Assembly: GCA_014654535.1 (NCBI GenBank)
Contig: BNBA01000002.1
Coordinates: 62,001 to 126,000, forward strand
DNA from: Xanthomonas boreopolis
GTDB lineage: Bacteria; Pseudomonadota; Gammaproteobacteria; Xanthomonadales; Xanthomonadaceae
Direction: 5' to 3'
DNA: 64,000 nucleotides
This document shows positions 16,957-25,445 of the stretch, piece after piece (within the stretch, counting starts at the first letter, position 1; each line of letters starts with the position of its first letter). Position numbers and translations under genes: made by a program. The notes beneath the pieces were generated by a model. That model did no database searches and was not told where the DNA came from. It saw only the letters and a list, made by a program, of their open reading frames with translations.

Positions 16957-17295
16957 TCAACGCACGTTGCGCAGTTCCCAGTGCGAGCCGGCGAGCACGT
17001 GCATGCGGTGCTTGAGGATGTCGCCGGGGATGGTGGTGGTGGCGACCAGGTTGATGCGCAGGTCCTTCTGTTCGCCGGCGACCCGGGCGTTGGGGTCGGT
17101 GATGCCCATGCTGGGGTCCACTTCGTCCGGGTCCGGCTGCAATGCGCGCCAGCGCTCGAACCAGGACGGGTCGGCCAGGGCCGCCTGCAACTGCTCCGCG
17201 AAGGCTTCCGCGCCGTGCGCGGTGAAGCTCACGGAGGCATCGCTGCCGCGGGCGCGTGCGGGGTCGGGCAGGCTGATCGAGTAGCTGACTGGCAT
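16957..17295 (-). CDS. Conserved-looking small protein of unknown function
   Basis: 112 residues from ATG 17295 (MPVSYSISLPDPARARG). It is acidic and soluble, with no signal peptide or membrane segment. It contains an alternating helix region (AEAFAEQLQAAL) followed by a DPDEVDPSMGITDPNARV stretch and a beta-rich C-terminus (INLVATTTIPGDILKHRMHVL). Codon use is like that of its neighbours, so it is probably real. I do not recognise the family. A longer opening to 17388 adds a low-complexity basic N-terminus and is less likely. Confidence 0.6.
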   Translation of the reverse strand: MPVSYSISLPDPARARGSDASVSFTAHGAEAFAEQLQAALADPSWFERWRALQPDPDEVDPSMGITDPNARVAGEQKDLRINLVATTTIPGDILKHRMHVLAGSHWELRNVR

Positions 17296-17554
17296 GTCGG
17301 TGTCTCGCAGGTCGGTGGATCGGGGCTGGAAGGCTAGCAGTTCGGATTGTCGGCGATCCGTCGAATCCGTGGCACGCCGTTTCGGCAATCCCTGGTTCGC
17401 CCGGGTTTTCCGGGGCAGGTTTTGTCGGCTCGTGGGGCGGTTCGCATGTTCCTGGGGCTTCCCGGGGCGTGGAACGGGGACCCTTGCGGGATTTCCCGTG
17501 GGGAGGGACTCCGGTCCCGACGGGCCTTGGCTTGGCGGTGCGACGCGATTCGAT

Positions 17555-18088
17555 TCAGAAGCTCACCCAGAAGCAGTTGTACTGCCGGCGCAGGGTGAGG
17601 ATCGTGTGCGATGGCGTGCTGTTGTTCGCCAGCGTCTGTTCCAGGCGCAGGCCCCACGGTCGTGGCGAGCTGGGAGGGGCTGTCGCGGCATCGGGCGGAA
17701 GCGGTCCGCGGGCTTCCGGATAGAGCGGGGCGATATCGACCAGCGGGCGTTCGGCGATGGCTTCGAGTTGCGTCAGCACGCGGTTGGCGGCCTGGTCGGA
17801 GAGAGAGGGCCACAGGTAGACGCTGGACAGCCGGTTCACGTCGTGGGCGTCGATGGCCGAGCGCAACGCGTCGACGAGTTCGCTCAGGCGGCGCGGGCAG
17901 CCGTGGCGGTACAGGCCGGCCTCGCCGTCGAGCCGGGTGGCGGGCGGCAGGCGCGCCAGGGCGCCGACGTCCTCGCAGCGGCGGTCGGTGAACACGGCGG
18001 TTCCGTCCGGGCCGGTGCAGCGATGGATCTGCTGGGCATGGAGCGGCGCGGCCACGGACAGCAATGACAGCAGGAGGATCGGACGCAT
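17555..18088 (-). CDS. Exported DUF4124-like protein
   Basis: 177 residues with a clear signal peptide (LLLSLLSVAAPLHA) and a mature start QQIHRCTGPDGTAVFTDRRC. This resembles the DUF4124 N-terminal module: an aromatic or basic residue before C, GPDG, then a beta strand and a second Cys. The two cysteines could pair in the periplasm. The remaining 120 residues are helical and unrecognised, ending in an aromatic NCFWVSF. The ATG is at 18088, with CAGGAGGAT-like purines overlapping on the plus strand only. The 259 bases between this gene and the previous one hold nothing I can identify. Confidence 0.7.
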   Translation of the reverse strand: MRPILLLSLLSVAAPLHAQQIHRCTGPDGTAVFTDRRCEDVGALARLPPATRLDGEAGLYRHGCPRRLSELVDALRSAIDAHDVNRLSSVYLWPSLSDQAANRVLTQLEAIAERPLVDIAPLYPEARGPLPPDAATAPPSSPRPWGLRLEQTLANNSTPSHTILTLRRQYNCFWVSF

Positions 18089-18186
18089 CCGCGCAGCTTA
18101 GGCCTTGCCGACGCTATCGGGATAGGCCGCGTTGCCGTGCGCGGCCGGTCCAGGTGCGGGAGAAGACCTCCATCGGCGCCGGCGGC

Positions 18187-19014
18187 TCAGCCGCGCAGCC
18201 GCTGCAGTACCAGGCTGGTCGGCTTGGACAGGTTGAGCGTGTAGAAGTGCAGCGACGGGGCGCCGCCGGCCAGCAGCCGCTCGCACAGTGCGGCGACCAC
18301 GTCGGCGCCGAAGTCGCGCACCGCTTCGACGTCGTCGCCGTAGGCCTGCATCTTCTTGGCGATCCAGCGCGGGATCTCCGCGCCGCACTGTTCGGAGAAG
18401 CGCCGCAGCTGGCTGAAGTTGGAGATCGGCATGATCCCGGGCACGATCGGGATGCCGACGCCGAGCGCGCGCACCGCGTCGACGAAGTGGAAATAGGCGT
18501 CGGCGTTGTAGAAGTACTGGGTGATCGCCGCGTCCGCGCCGGCATCGACCTTGGCCTTGAAGTGCCTGAGGTCGGTGAGCGCGTCCGCGGCTTGCGGATG
18601 CGTCTCCGGATAGGCGCCGACCTCGATGTGGAAGGCGTCGCCGTGTTCGCTGCGGATGAATTCGATCAGTTCGGAGGCGTAGCGCAGGTCGCCGGGGTGG
18701 CCCATGCCCGAAGGCAGGTCGCCGCGCAGCGCGACGATGCGCCGGCAGCCGATGGCGCGGTACAGCTTGAGCAGCTCGCGGATCTCCTGGCGGCTGCCGC
18801 CGACGCACGACAGGTGCGGTGCGGCCTCGAACCCATGGTGCTGGTTGAGGTGGCGCACGGTCTCGGAGGTGTAGCTGAGCGTGGAGCCGCCGGCGCCGAA
18901 GGTGCACGAGACGTACTCGGGCGCGTAGGCCTTCAGCTTGCTGGCCGTACGGTCCAGCTGGCTGCGCTGCTCGTCGGTCTTGGGCGGGTAGAACTCGAAG
19001 CTGAGGGCGGTCAT
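18187..19014 (-). CDS. metF: Methylenetetrahydrofolate reductase
   Basis: 275 residues, a TIM-barrel flavoprotein that reduces 5,10-methylene-THF to 5-methyl-THF for methionine synthesis. Visible family motifs are SFEFYPPK at the N-terminus, YVSCTFGAGG near residue 39, HLSCVGG near 70, ALRGDLP near 97, the AAITQYFYN segment near 160 and PGIMPISN near 195. The chosen start MTALSFEFYPPK matches MetF proteins, and a promoter with -10 at 19042-19047 leaves a leader of about 20 bases. In-frame upstream ATGs lie within the promoter. The substrate-cycle partners ahcY and metK are in the same window. Confidence 0.95.
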   Translation of the reverse strand: MTALSFEFYPPKTDEQRSQLDRTASKLKAYAPEYVSCTFGAGGSTLSYTSETVRHLNQHHGFEAAPHLSCVGGSRQEIRELLKLYRAIGCRRIVALRGDLPSGMGHPGDLRYASELIEFIRSEHGDAFHIEVGAYPETHPQAADALTDLRHFKAKVDAGADAAITQYFYNADAYFHFVDAVRALGVGIPIVPGIMPISNFSQLRRFSEQCGAEIPRWIAKKMQAYGDDVEAVRDFGADVVAALCERLLAGGAPSLHFYTLNLSKPTSLVLQRLRG

Positions 19015-19041
19015 GACGGCGCGGGAGGAGACGGGACCGGA

Positions 19042-19071
19042 ATAATATCGCTTCATCGCGATGAATGTGAA
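19042..19071 (-). promoter_or_regulatory. metF promoter with a palindrome in the -35/-10 spacer
   Basis: Reading on the minus strand, TTCACA (19071-19066) and TATTAT (19047-19042) are separated by 18 bases. The spacer holds a perfect 14-base palindrome, TTCATCGCGATGAA (19052-19065). A repressor bound there would block polymerase. Candidates are SAH- or methionine-responsive regulators, not identifiable from sequence. Confidence 0.65.
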
Positions 19072-19157
19072 ATTGGTTGCGGGTGTCAACGTCGCGCAAG
19101 CGAGGATCCGCCTTCCCCGGCCTAGACTGGCGTTCCCTTCCCAGCGGAATCGCCGAC

Positions 19158-20060
19158 ATGCACGTCCTGGTCACCGGCGGCACCGGCTTCATCGGCCGCC
19201 TGCTGTGCGCGCGCCTGCACGAGGCCGGCCACGCCGTCAGCGTGCTGACCCGCGACCCGGCCCGCGCGCAGGTACCCGGAGCGCGCCTCGTCGTCGCGCT
19301 GGAACAGGCGGAAGGCGTCGATGCGGTGGTCAACCTGGCCGGTGCCTCGCTGTTCGACCGGCGCTGGACCGACGCCTACAAGCAGGTGCTGCGCGCCTCG
19401 CGCATCGACGGCACGCGCCGGCTGGTGGCCTGGATGGCGCGGCAGCCGGCTCCGCCGCGCGTGCTGGTCTCCGGCTCGGCGATCGGCTGGTACGGTCCGC
19501 GCGACGACGCCCCGCTGGACGAGACGGTCGCCCCGGGCGAGGATTTCGCGGCGTGGTTGTGCCGCGACTGGGAGGCCGAGGCCATGCGGGCCACGGCGCT
19601 CGGGGTGCGCACCTGCCTGTTGCGCACCGGCATCGTGCTCGACCGCGGCGGCGGCGCGCTGGAGAAGATGCTGCCGCCGTTCCGGTTCGGCCTGGGCGGG
19701 CCGATGGGCGACGGCCGCCAATGGATGAGCTGGATCCACCGCGAGGACCTGGTGCGGCTTGTGATCTGGTTGATCGGCCAGCCGGGCGCGCAGGGCGCGT
19801 TCAACGGCACCGCGCCCGGGCCCGTCGTCAACGGCGTGTTCGCGCGCACGCTGGGGACGGTGCTGCGCCGTCCCGCGAGGCTGCGCGTGCCCGGGTTCGC
19901 GCTGAGGCTCGCGCTCGGCGAAATGGCCGGCCTGCTGCTGTCCGGGCAACGCGTGCTGCCTACGCGCGCGCTGGATGCCGGGTTCGCGTTCCTGCACCCT
20001 GGCCTGGAGGGGGCGCTGCGCGCCAGCCTCGACGCTCCCGCCGGCACCGGGGGCCGTTGA
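19158..20060 (+). CDS. TIGR01777-family NAD-dependent epimerase (YfcH-like)
   Basis: 300 residues. The N-terminal Rossmann motif is VTGGTGFIGRLLC, followed by the family-typical LAGASLFDRRWTDAYKQ near residue 60, SGSAIGWYG near 112 and WMSWIHREDLV near 195. The C-terminal DUF1731 region (about residues 240-290) carries LGEMAGLLLSGQRVLP. The family is a short-chain dehydrogenase-like group of unknown substrate, sometimes called the cell division inhibitor SulA homologue without firm support. The ATG at 19158 starts directly before the Rossmann strand; the longer opening from 19077 runs through the metF promoter. Confidence 0.88.
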   Translation: MHVLVTGGTGFIGRLLCARLHEAGHAVSVLTRDPARAQVPGARLVVALEQAEGVDAVVNLAGASLFDRRWTDAYKQVLRASRIDGTRRLVAWMARQPAPPRVLVSGSAIGWYGPRDDAPLDETVAPGEDFAAWLCRDWEAEAMRATALGVRTCLLRTGIVLDRGGGALEKMLPPFRFGLGGPMGDGRQWMSWIHREDLVRLVIWLIGQPGAQGAFNGTAPGPVVNGVFARTLGTVLRRPARLRVPGFALRLALGEMAGLLLSGQRVLPTRALDAGFAFLHPGLEGALRASLDAPAGTGGR

Positions 20061-20100
20061 GCTGCGCGTCCTCCGGCCTGGCCGGCGAGTGCCGGCGGGC

Positions 20101-20137
20101 CGCATCCGCTGTGCATGGCCGGCCCGCCGCGGATGCG
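20101..20137. terminator. Hairpin between convergent genes
   Basis: CGCATCCGC (20101-20109) pairs with GCGGATGCG (20129-20137) across a 19-base GC-rich loop that itself can pair (GGCCGGCC). It lies immediately before the stop of the convergent amylase gene. There is no T-run. Confidence 0.4.
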
Positions 20138-20138
20138 T

Positions 20139-21566
20139 TCAGCGCCGCCACATCCGCGCCTGCCGCGGCGGCAGGACGAAGGTGTACGAGGCGCTGCCGA
20201 TGTTGACCACGCTGCCCGAGCCCAGTGCGTCGACGTAGTCCACGTTCCACCACAGCACGCTGCCGTTCATGGCCACCGTGGCGTTGACGGTGTTGTCGCA
20301 CTTGTTGATCCCGACGATGCCGAGGCTGCCGCGGCGGAACAGCAGGTGGCAGGCGCCGTGCGAAAGCACCTGCATGTCGCTGCCCTGCATCGCGTTGTGG
20401 AAGCCGACCATGCGCCTGATGTCCTCGCGCAGGTAGGCGTTCACCCAGCGGTTGTCGCCGCTCTCGTTGTTGTCCGAATAGACCATCGGGACGCCACCGT
20501 CGCGGCCCAGCAGATAGGCGTAGGCGAGGGTCTCGTCCACCGGATCGAGGATCGCGTAGCGGAAACCGGCATTGTTGGGGATGTCGTGCGTGATCGCGAA
20601 GGTGACCGCGCGGCTGCCCGGCAGCGCCTGGCCGTAGGCGCCCGGGTCGACCAGCGCGTCCAGGCTGCCGGCCGGCAGCAGCGCGTTGCGCAGCGTGTTG
20701 AACAACGGGAAATCGTAGGCCGCGTGCGGCGTCTGCTGCAGGTACGGCGCCAGGAACCGGTCGTAGTCGCCGTTGCCGGCGCCGCCGCCGGTGATCACCT
20801 CGCCGAACACGTGCACGCCGTTGCGGATGCCGGCGTCGAAGACGCGATTGAGATGGTCGAAGGTCATGTGCTTGGCCGCATCGACCCGGAAGCCGGTCAC
20901 GCCCAGGCCTTTCAGCGCCAGCAGGTAGGCGCGCTGCTGCTGCACCACCCAGTCGTTGCCCACCAGGTCCGGCAGGCCGGGATCGCCGTTGCCGCCGCAG
21001 ATGCGATAGGTGCGCACCTGGTAGGCGTCGTCGTAGTCGGCGATGCATTGCGCCGGGCCGAAGTCGTTGGCGCCGAGGAAATTCGCCGACAGGTCGCCGA
21101 ACAGGCGCAGCTGCGCATGGCGGGCCGGATCGGCGGCGTACTGCGAGAGCACCGCCGAGCCGGGATAGTCCAGGTCCGGGCGGATGGCGGCTTCGTTCGC
21201 CATGTGGTTGAACACGACGTCCGCGTAGGTCTCCACGCCGTGTTCGGCCAGCGCCTGCACCATGCTGGCGAAGGCGTTGGTGTCGCCGAGCGGGTTGTCG
21301 ATCACGCGCAGGTCCTGGGGCTGGTAGCGGGCCCACCACGCGTTGCCCTGCGATCGGTACGCGGGCGAGACCAGCACCTTGCTGTAGCCCGCCTCGGCGA
21401 TCTGCGCCGCACGCGCTTCGACCGTCGCGTAGGGCCAGTTGAAGGCGTGCAGGATGACCTCGGCCCGGGCGCCGGCGGCGGCGAACGCCAGCAGGAGCGC
21501 GGCGGCGAACCGATGCCAGTACCGGTTCGTCGATGGATGCGTGGACGCATGACGCGTGTCGAGCAT
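20139..21566 (-). CDS. Secreted GH13 alpha-amylase
   Basis: 475 residues with a signal peptide (FAAALLLAFAAAGARA, cleavage near residue 35). The GH13 barrel starts EVILHAFNWPY. Conserved regions are DVVFNH, GFRVDAAKH (nucleophile Asp near 227), FGEVI (acid/base Glu near 251) and ITHDIPNN (third Asp near 326). A short C-terminal beta domain ends NIGSASYTFVLPPR. It hydrolyses alpha-1,4-glucans outside the cytoplasm. The ATG follows GAGGAG. It is a stand-alone gene. The 252 bases upstream show no recognisable operator. Confidence 0.92.
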   Translation of the reverse strand: MLDTRHASTHPSTNRYWHRFAAALLLAFAAAGARAEVILHAFNWPYATVEARAAQIAEAGYSKVLVSPAYRSQGNAWWARYQPQDLRVIDNPLGDTNAFASMVQALAEHGVETYADVVFNHMANEAAIRPDLDYPGSAVLSQYAADPARHAQLRLFGDLSANFLGANDFGPAQCIADYDDAYQVRTYRICGGNGDPGLPDLVGNDWVVQQQRAYLLALKGLGVTGFRVDAAKHMTFDHLNRVFDAGIRNGVHVFGEVITGGGAGNGDYDRFLAPYLQQTPHAAYDFPLFNTLRNALLPAGSLDALVDPGAYGQALPGSRAVTFAITHDIPNNAGFRYAILDPVDETLAYAYLLGRDGGVPMVYSDNNESGDNRWVNAYLREDIRRMVGFHNAMQGSDMQVLSHGACHLLFRRGSLGIVGINKCDNTVNATVAMNGSVLWWNVDYVDALGSGSVVNIGSASYTFVLPPRQARMWRR

Positions 21567-21818
21567 GGCGCGTGTCTCCTCGTGAAGAAGGGGTTCCCTG
21601 GCGCGATCGAACGGCCGGCGCCGGCCGGGCGAATGCGGCCCGGTGCGTGGCGGCCGGGAAATGCTAAGCGCGCATCGCGGCGCAGCACGCCGGAGGTGCA
21701 TACGTATTCATGGCCTGGCTTCCATGCGCTCGATCGCACTTCCGGAAAGACGGCGCCGCTTGGGCCGGGCCGGCGCGGCTCTCTATGATGTGCGGTCCCC
21801 GCCACGCCCCCGCCGCGC

Positions 21819-22376
21819 ATGTCCATCGTCCTCACCGATTTCGCCCGACCCCGCCTGTTCCCGCGCGTGCCGCGCGGCAACACCATCCAGGACTGCACGC
21901 CCGAGCAGTTCGTGGCGCATCTCAATGCGCACGCGCCATTGAAGGTGATCGACGGCTATGCGCCGTTCTGCAAGCTGCACGTCCACGCCAACTGGACGTC
22001 GACGCGTTGCCTGACCGTGCCCATCACCGACGACAACCGCCACCTGCTGCGGTCCGGCTACGAGGCGCGCAACCGCGAGGAACTGCCGGTCCTGGTGCGC
22101 TGGTTCGAGGGCGTGGAGGCGCCGGTCGCGAACTACCTGCTGCCGATCCTCTACAGCCGCGAGCAGTTGGCCCGGGAGGGCTCGCCGATCGAGGCCGACT
22201 GGGGCGTCGTCGGTTGCCTCTACACCGCCGAGCCCGAGGAGATCCCGATGGCGCCGATCACGATAATGCGCAATGCGCTGGGCGTAGGGGAGGGCGGTTC
22301 CGGCGTGTCGCTGGATCGCGACGCCTACCGGCGTGCGGTGGAGTTCTGGGAGCACAACGCGAACTGGCGGCCCTGA
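21819..22376 (+). CDS. DUF3228 family protein
   Basis: 185 residues, cytoplasmic, matching what I recall of the DUF3228 family: an N-terminal LTDFARPRLFPR, a central GYAPFCKLHVHANWTSTRC and a late ADWGVVGCLYTAEPEEIPMAPIT. Function is unknown. No signal peptide or membrane segment. It is a single gene followed at 95 bases by the endonuclease/phosphatase-like gene in the same direction. Confidence 0.78.
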   Translation: MSIVLTDFARPRLFPRVPRGNTIQDCTPEQFVAHLNAHAPLKVIDGYAPFCKLHVHANWTSTRCLTVPITDDNRHLLRSGYEARNREELPVLVRWFEGVEAPVANYLLPILYSREQLAREGSPIEADWGVVGCLYTAEPEEIPMAPITIMRNALGVGEGGSGVSLDRDAYRRAVEFWEHNANWRP

Positions 22377-22470
22377 GGAAGGCGGGCAGCGGCATCCTCG
22401 CGGCGCGAGCGTCGGCCGGTGCGCCCGATATCATGGCGGCGGACCCACGTGCGAAAGGGATTGGCGGGCG

Positions 22471-23271
22471 ATGAGGATCATGTGCTTGAACGGCTGGGGC
22501 GGGAACCTGCACGAGCGGCTGATTCCCTACCTGGCTTCCGAAAGGCCCGATGTCCTGTGCCTGCAGGAAGTCACCCACAGCCCGGAGGCCGGGAAGGACG
22601 GGTTGACGTACCGGGACGGGAACCACGTGCTGCCGCAACGGGCCAATTTCTTCCGCGATGTCGCCCGCGCGCTGCCGGAACACGTGGCCGTCTTCTGTCC
22701 CGCCGCCCAGGGCGTCCTCTGGGACGGCGATCGCGCGGTGCCTTCGCAATGGGGATTGGCGACGTTCATCCATGCCTCGCATCCCGTGATCGCCCAGTGC
22801 CAGGGGTTCGTGCACAAGGAGTTTTCCCCGGACGGCTACGGCGACCACCCGCGCTCCCGCAGCGCGCACGCGGTCCGGATCCACGATTTCCGGCGCGGCC
22901 GGTCCATGACCATCGCACACATGCACGGGCTTCGCGACCCGAACGGAAAGATGGATACGCCCGAAAGGCGGCTCCAGGCCCATCGCCTGCTGAAATTGGT
23001 CGATGCGGTCGCGGTCGCCGACGAGCCGCTGGTGGTCTGCGGCGACTTCAATGTCGAGCCGGACAGCGAGACGTTCGACATCCTGGGCCAGGCCGGCTTG
23101 CAGGAACTGGTGACCACGCGCGGCTTCCATGGGACGCGCACCTCCCACTACGCGAAGCCGGGCAAGTACGCCGACTACATGCTGGTCAACAGGCACGTCG
23201 ACGTCGTCGAATTCGAGGTCGTGCGCGATCCGGAGGTCTCGGACCACTGCCCGTTGCTGCTCACGATCTGA
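22471..23271 (+). CDS. Endonuclease/exonuclease/phosphatase-fold protein
   Basis: 266 residues of the Mg-dependent EEP superfamily (exonuclease III / DNase I / sphingomyelinase fold). Catalytic pattern: CLNGWGG at the N-terminus (Asn), LCLQEVTHS near residue 30 (metal-binding Glu), AHMHG near 150, CGDFNVEPDS near 190 (Asp/Asn) and SDHCPLLL at the C-terminus (general-base His). No signal peptide, so it acts in the cytoplasm on nucleic acid or a phosphoester. The ATG follows AAAGGGATTGG. The family is too broad for a substrate. Confidence 0.82.
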   Translation: MRIMCLNGWGGNLHERLIPYLASERPDVLCLQEVTHSPEAGKDGLTYRDGNHVLPQRANFFRDVARALPEHVAVFCPAAQGVLWDGDRAVPSQWGLATFIHASHPVIAQCQGFVHKEFSPDGYGDHPRSRSAHAVRIHDFRRGRSMTIAHMHGLRDPNGKMDTPERRLQAHRLLKLVDAVAVADEPLVVCGDFNVEPDSETFDILGQAGLQELVTTRGFHGTRTSHYAKPGKYADYMLVNRHVDVVEFEVVRDPEVSDHCPLLLTI

Positions 23272-23425
23272 GCGGCGGCCTTCGCCCGGCAGGCATGCCC
23301 GCCGGTAAATGCCAGGCGAAACGGCCGTGCACGCGGCGTGAGCCGCCGCCATGCCGCGGCGGCGCGGCGCGCCTGCGCGCGACGCCGGGCATCACCGCGG
23401 TTGCCGTTTACTGGAGCGGAACCCA

Positions 23426-25321
23426 ATGCCTCCCGGATCGATGCGGAACCTCCCAGGCACGCGCAGCCACGATGCGTCTTCCACCCGGCCGGTGCCGTTG
23501 CCGCGCATGATGCTGGCGGCACTGGGCGTGGTGTTCGGCGACCTGGCCACCAGCCCGTTGTATTCGCTGCAGGAGGCGTTCGGCGCGCATGGCGTGCGGC
23601 CCACGCCGCCGAACGTGGTCGGCGTGATATCGCTGTCGTTCTGGGCGCTGGTCGGCGTGGTCTCGCTCAAGTACGTACTGCTGATCATGCGCGCGCACAA
23701 CCACGGCGAGGGCGGCATCATGGCGCTGCTGGCGCTCGCGCGCGCCTCGCTGCTGGACCGCCCGCGGCTGCGCTGGTGGGTGGTGATGGCGGGCCTGACC
23801 GGCGCGGCGCTGTTCTTCGGCGACAGCGTGATCACGCCCGCGGTGTCGGTGCTCTCGGCGGTGGAAGGGCTCGGATTGGCGGCGCCCGCCATGGCGCCGT
23901 GGGTGTTGCCGCTGGGCGTGTCCATCCTGCTGGGGCTGTTCGCGCTGCAGCACTACGGTTCGGCCCGGGTGGGCGTGCTGTTCGGGCCGATCATGCTGGC
24001 CTGGCTGCTGGCGGCCGGCACGCTCGGCTTCTTCGCCATGCTGAGGCAGCCGCAGATACTGGCGGCGATGAATCCGCTGCACGCGCTGGAGTTCTTCCTG
24101 CGCAACGGTTTCGCGGGCTTCACCACGCTCGGCGCGACCGTGCTGGTGCTGACCGGCGCCGAGGCGCTGTATGCCGACATGGGCCACTTCGGCGCACGGC
24201 CGATCCGGCTGGCGTGGCTGGCGGTGGCCTTGCCCTGCCTGCTGCTGAGCTACTTCGGCCAGGGCGCGGTGCTGCTGCAGGATCCGGGCGCCGCGGCGCG
24301 CCCGTTCTATCGCATGGTGCCGGGCTGGGCGCTTTATCCGATGATCGCGTTGGCCACGGCCGCCACGGTCATCGCCTCGCAAGGCGTGATCTCGGGGGCG
24401 TACTCGATGGTGCGGTCGGCGATCCAGCTCGGCTACCTGCCGCGCATGCGCGTGCGGCACACTTCCTCGCGCATCCGCGGGCAGATCCACCTGCCGGCGA
24501 TCAGCGCCCTGCTCCTGCTGCTGGTGCTGGCGGCCGTGCTGGGGTTCCGCACTTCCGGCGCGCTGGCCGCGGCGTTCGGCATCGCGGTGAGCGGCACCAT
24601 GCTGATGACCACCGCGCTGGTCGTGGTGGTGATGCGGCGCGTATGGCATTGGCGCTGGTGGGCGGTGGTGCCGCTGGGCGCGGCCATGTTGGTGGTGGAC
24701 CTGGCCTTCTTCGGCGCCAATCTCATGAAGCTGGCCAGCGGCGGCTGGTTCCCGCTGGCGCTGGGGCTGGCGATGCTGGTGGTAATGACCACCTGGCGCC
24801 GCGGCCGCGAACTGGTGTTCGCGCGCGTGCGCGGCGGCGGCATTCCCCTGGAGGATTGCCTGCGCTCGCTGGCCGGTCCCGCGCCCGCGCGGGTGCCGGG
24901 AACCGCGCTGTTCCTGACCGCCGACCCGGCCTTGGCGCCGCAGGCGCTGCTGCACAACCTCAGGCACAACAAGGTGCTGCTCACCGTGGAGGTGCTGGAC
25001 GCGCCGCGCGCGCGGCCCGGCGAACGGGTCGAACTGGCGCGAGTGGGGCAGGGCTTCCACCGCGTCCATGCCCGTTTCGGGTTCGCCGAGCAGCCCGACG
25101 TCATGCAGGTGCTGGAAGAGTGCGCCGCCCAGGGTTTCGACCTCGGCCAGGCCACCTTCTTCACCAGCCGCGAGGACATCGTCGCCGGCGACCGCACCGG
25201 GATGGCGAGGTGGCGCGACCACCTGTTCGCCTTCCTCACGCGCAACGCGCTGCCGGTGACCTCGTTCTTCCGGATCCCCGAGGACCGGCTGATCGAGATC
25301 GGGCGACGGGTGGCGATCTGA
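23426..25321 (+). CDS. kup: Low-affinity potassium transporter Kup
   Basis: 631 residues of the KUP/HAK/KT family of K+/H+ symporters. It has about twelve membrane segments in the first 430 residues, starting GVVFGDLATSPLYSLQEAF, then NHGEGGIMALLAL, FGDSVITPAVSVLSAVEG and ALYADMGHFG. The last 200 residues form the cytoplasmic domain and end REDIVAG...IPEDRLIEIG. Length and motif order are normal. The ATG is preceded by GGAGCGGA; an upstream in-frame ATG at 23351 adds a non-family basic leader. Confidence 0.95.
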   Translation: MPPGSMRNLPGTRSHDASSTRPVPLPRMMLAALGVVFGDLATSPLYSLQEAFGAHGVRPTPPNVVGVISLSFWALVGVVSLKYVLLIMRAHNHGEGGIMALLALARASLLDRPRLRWWVVMAGLTGAALFFGDSVITPAVSVLSAVEGLGLAAPAMAPWVLPLGVSILLGLFALQHYGSARVGVLFGPIMLAWLLAAGTLGFFAMLRQPQILAAMNPLHALEFFLRNGFAGFTTLGATVLVLTGAEALYADMGHFGARPIRLAWLAVALPCLLLSYFGQGAVLLQDPGAAARPFYRMVPGWALYPMIALATAATVIASQGVISGAYSMVRSAIQLGYLPRMRVRHTSSRIRGQIHLPAISALLLLLVLAAVLGFRTSGALAAAFGIAVSGTMLMTTALVVVVMRRVWHWRWWAVVPLGAAMLVVDLAFFGANLMKLASGGWFPLALGLAMLVVMTTWRRGRELVFARVRGGGIPLEDCLRSLAGPAPARVPGTALFLTADPALAPQALLHNLRHNKVLLTVEVLDAPRARPGERVELARVGQGFHRVHARFGFAEQPDVMQVLEECAAQGFDLGQATFFTSREDIVAGDRTGMARWRDHLFAFLTRNALPVTSFFRIPEDRLIEIGRRVAI

Positions 25322-25397
25322 GGGTGTCCGGCTCCGGCCGCGGGCCGGACCGGGACGGCATGCGCGGACGCGCCTGCGGCGTGCCTTGGACCCCACG

Positions 25398-25421
25398 AAA
25401 ACGGGCGCCCGGAGGCGCCCG
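25398..25421 (-). terminator. Terminator after ahcY
   Basis: On the minus strand CGGGCGCC pairs with GGCGCCCG (25402-25421) across the loop TCCG, followed by GTTTT-type T residues (25398-25401). It lies 25 bases beyond the ahcY stop. Confidence 0.8.
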
Positions 25422-25445
25422 CGGTTGCATCGGCCCGGTGGCCGC

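Noticed and set aside
18187-19089. Longer metF start at 19089 or 19056
   Set aside because: Both would place the promoter and its palindrome inside the coding sequence, and they add residues not found in MetF proteins.
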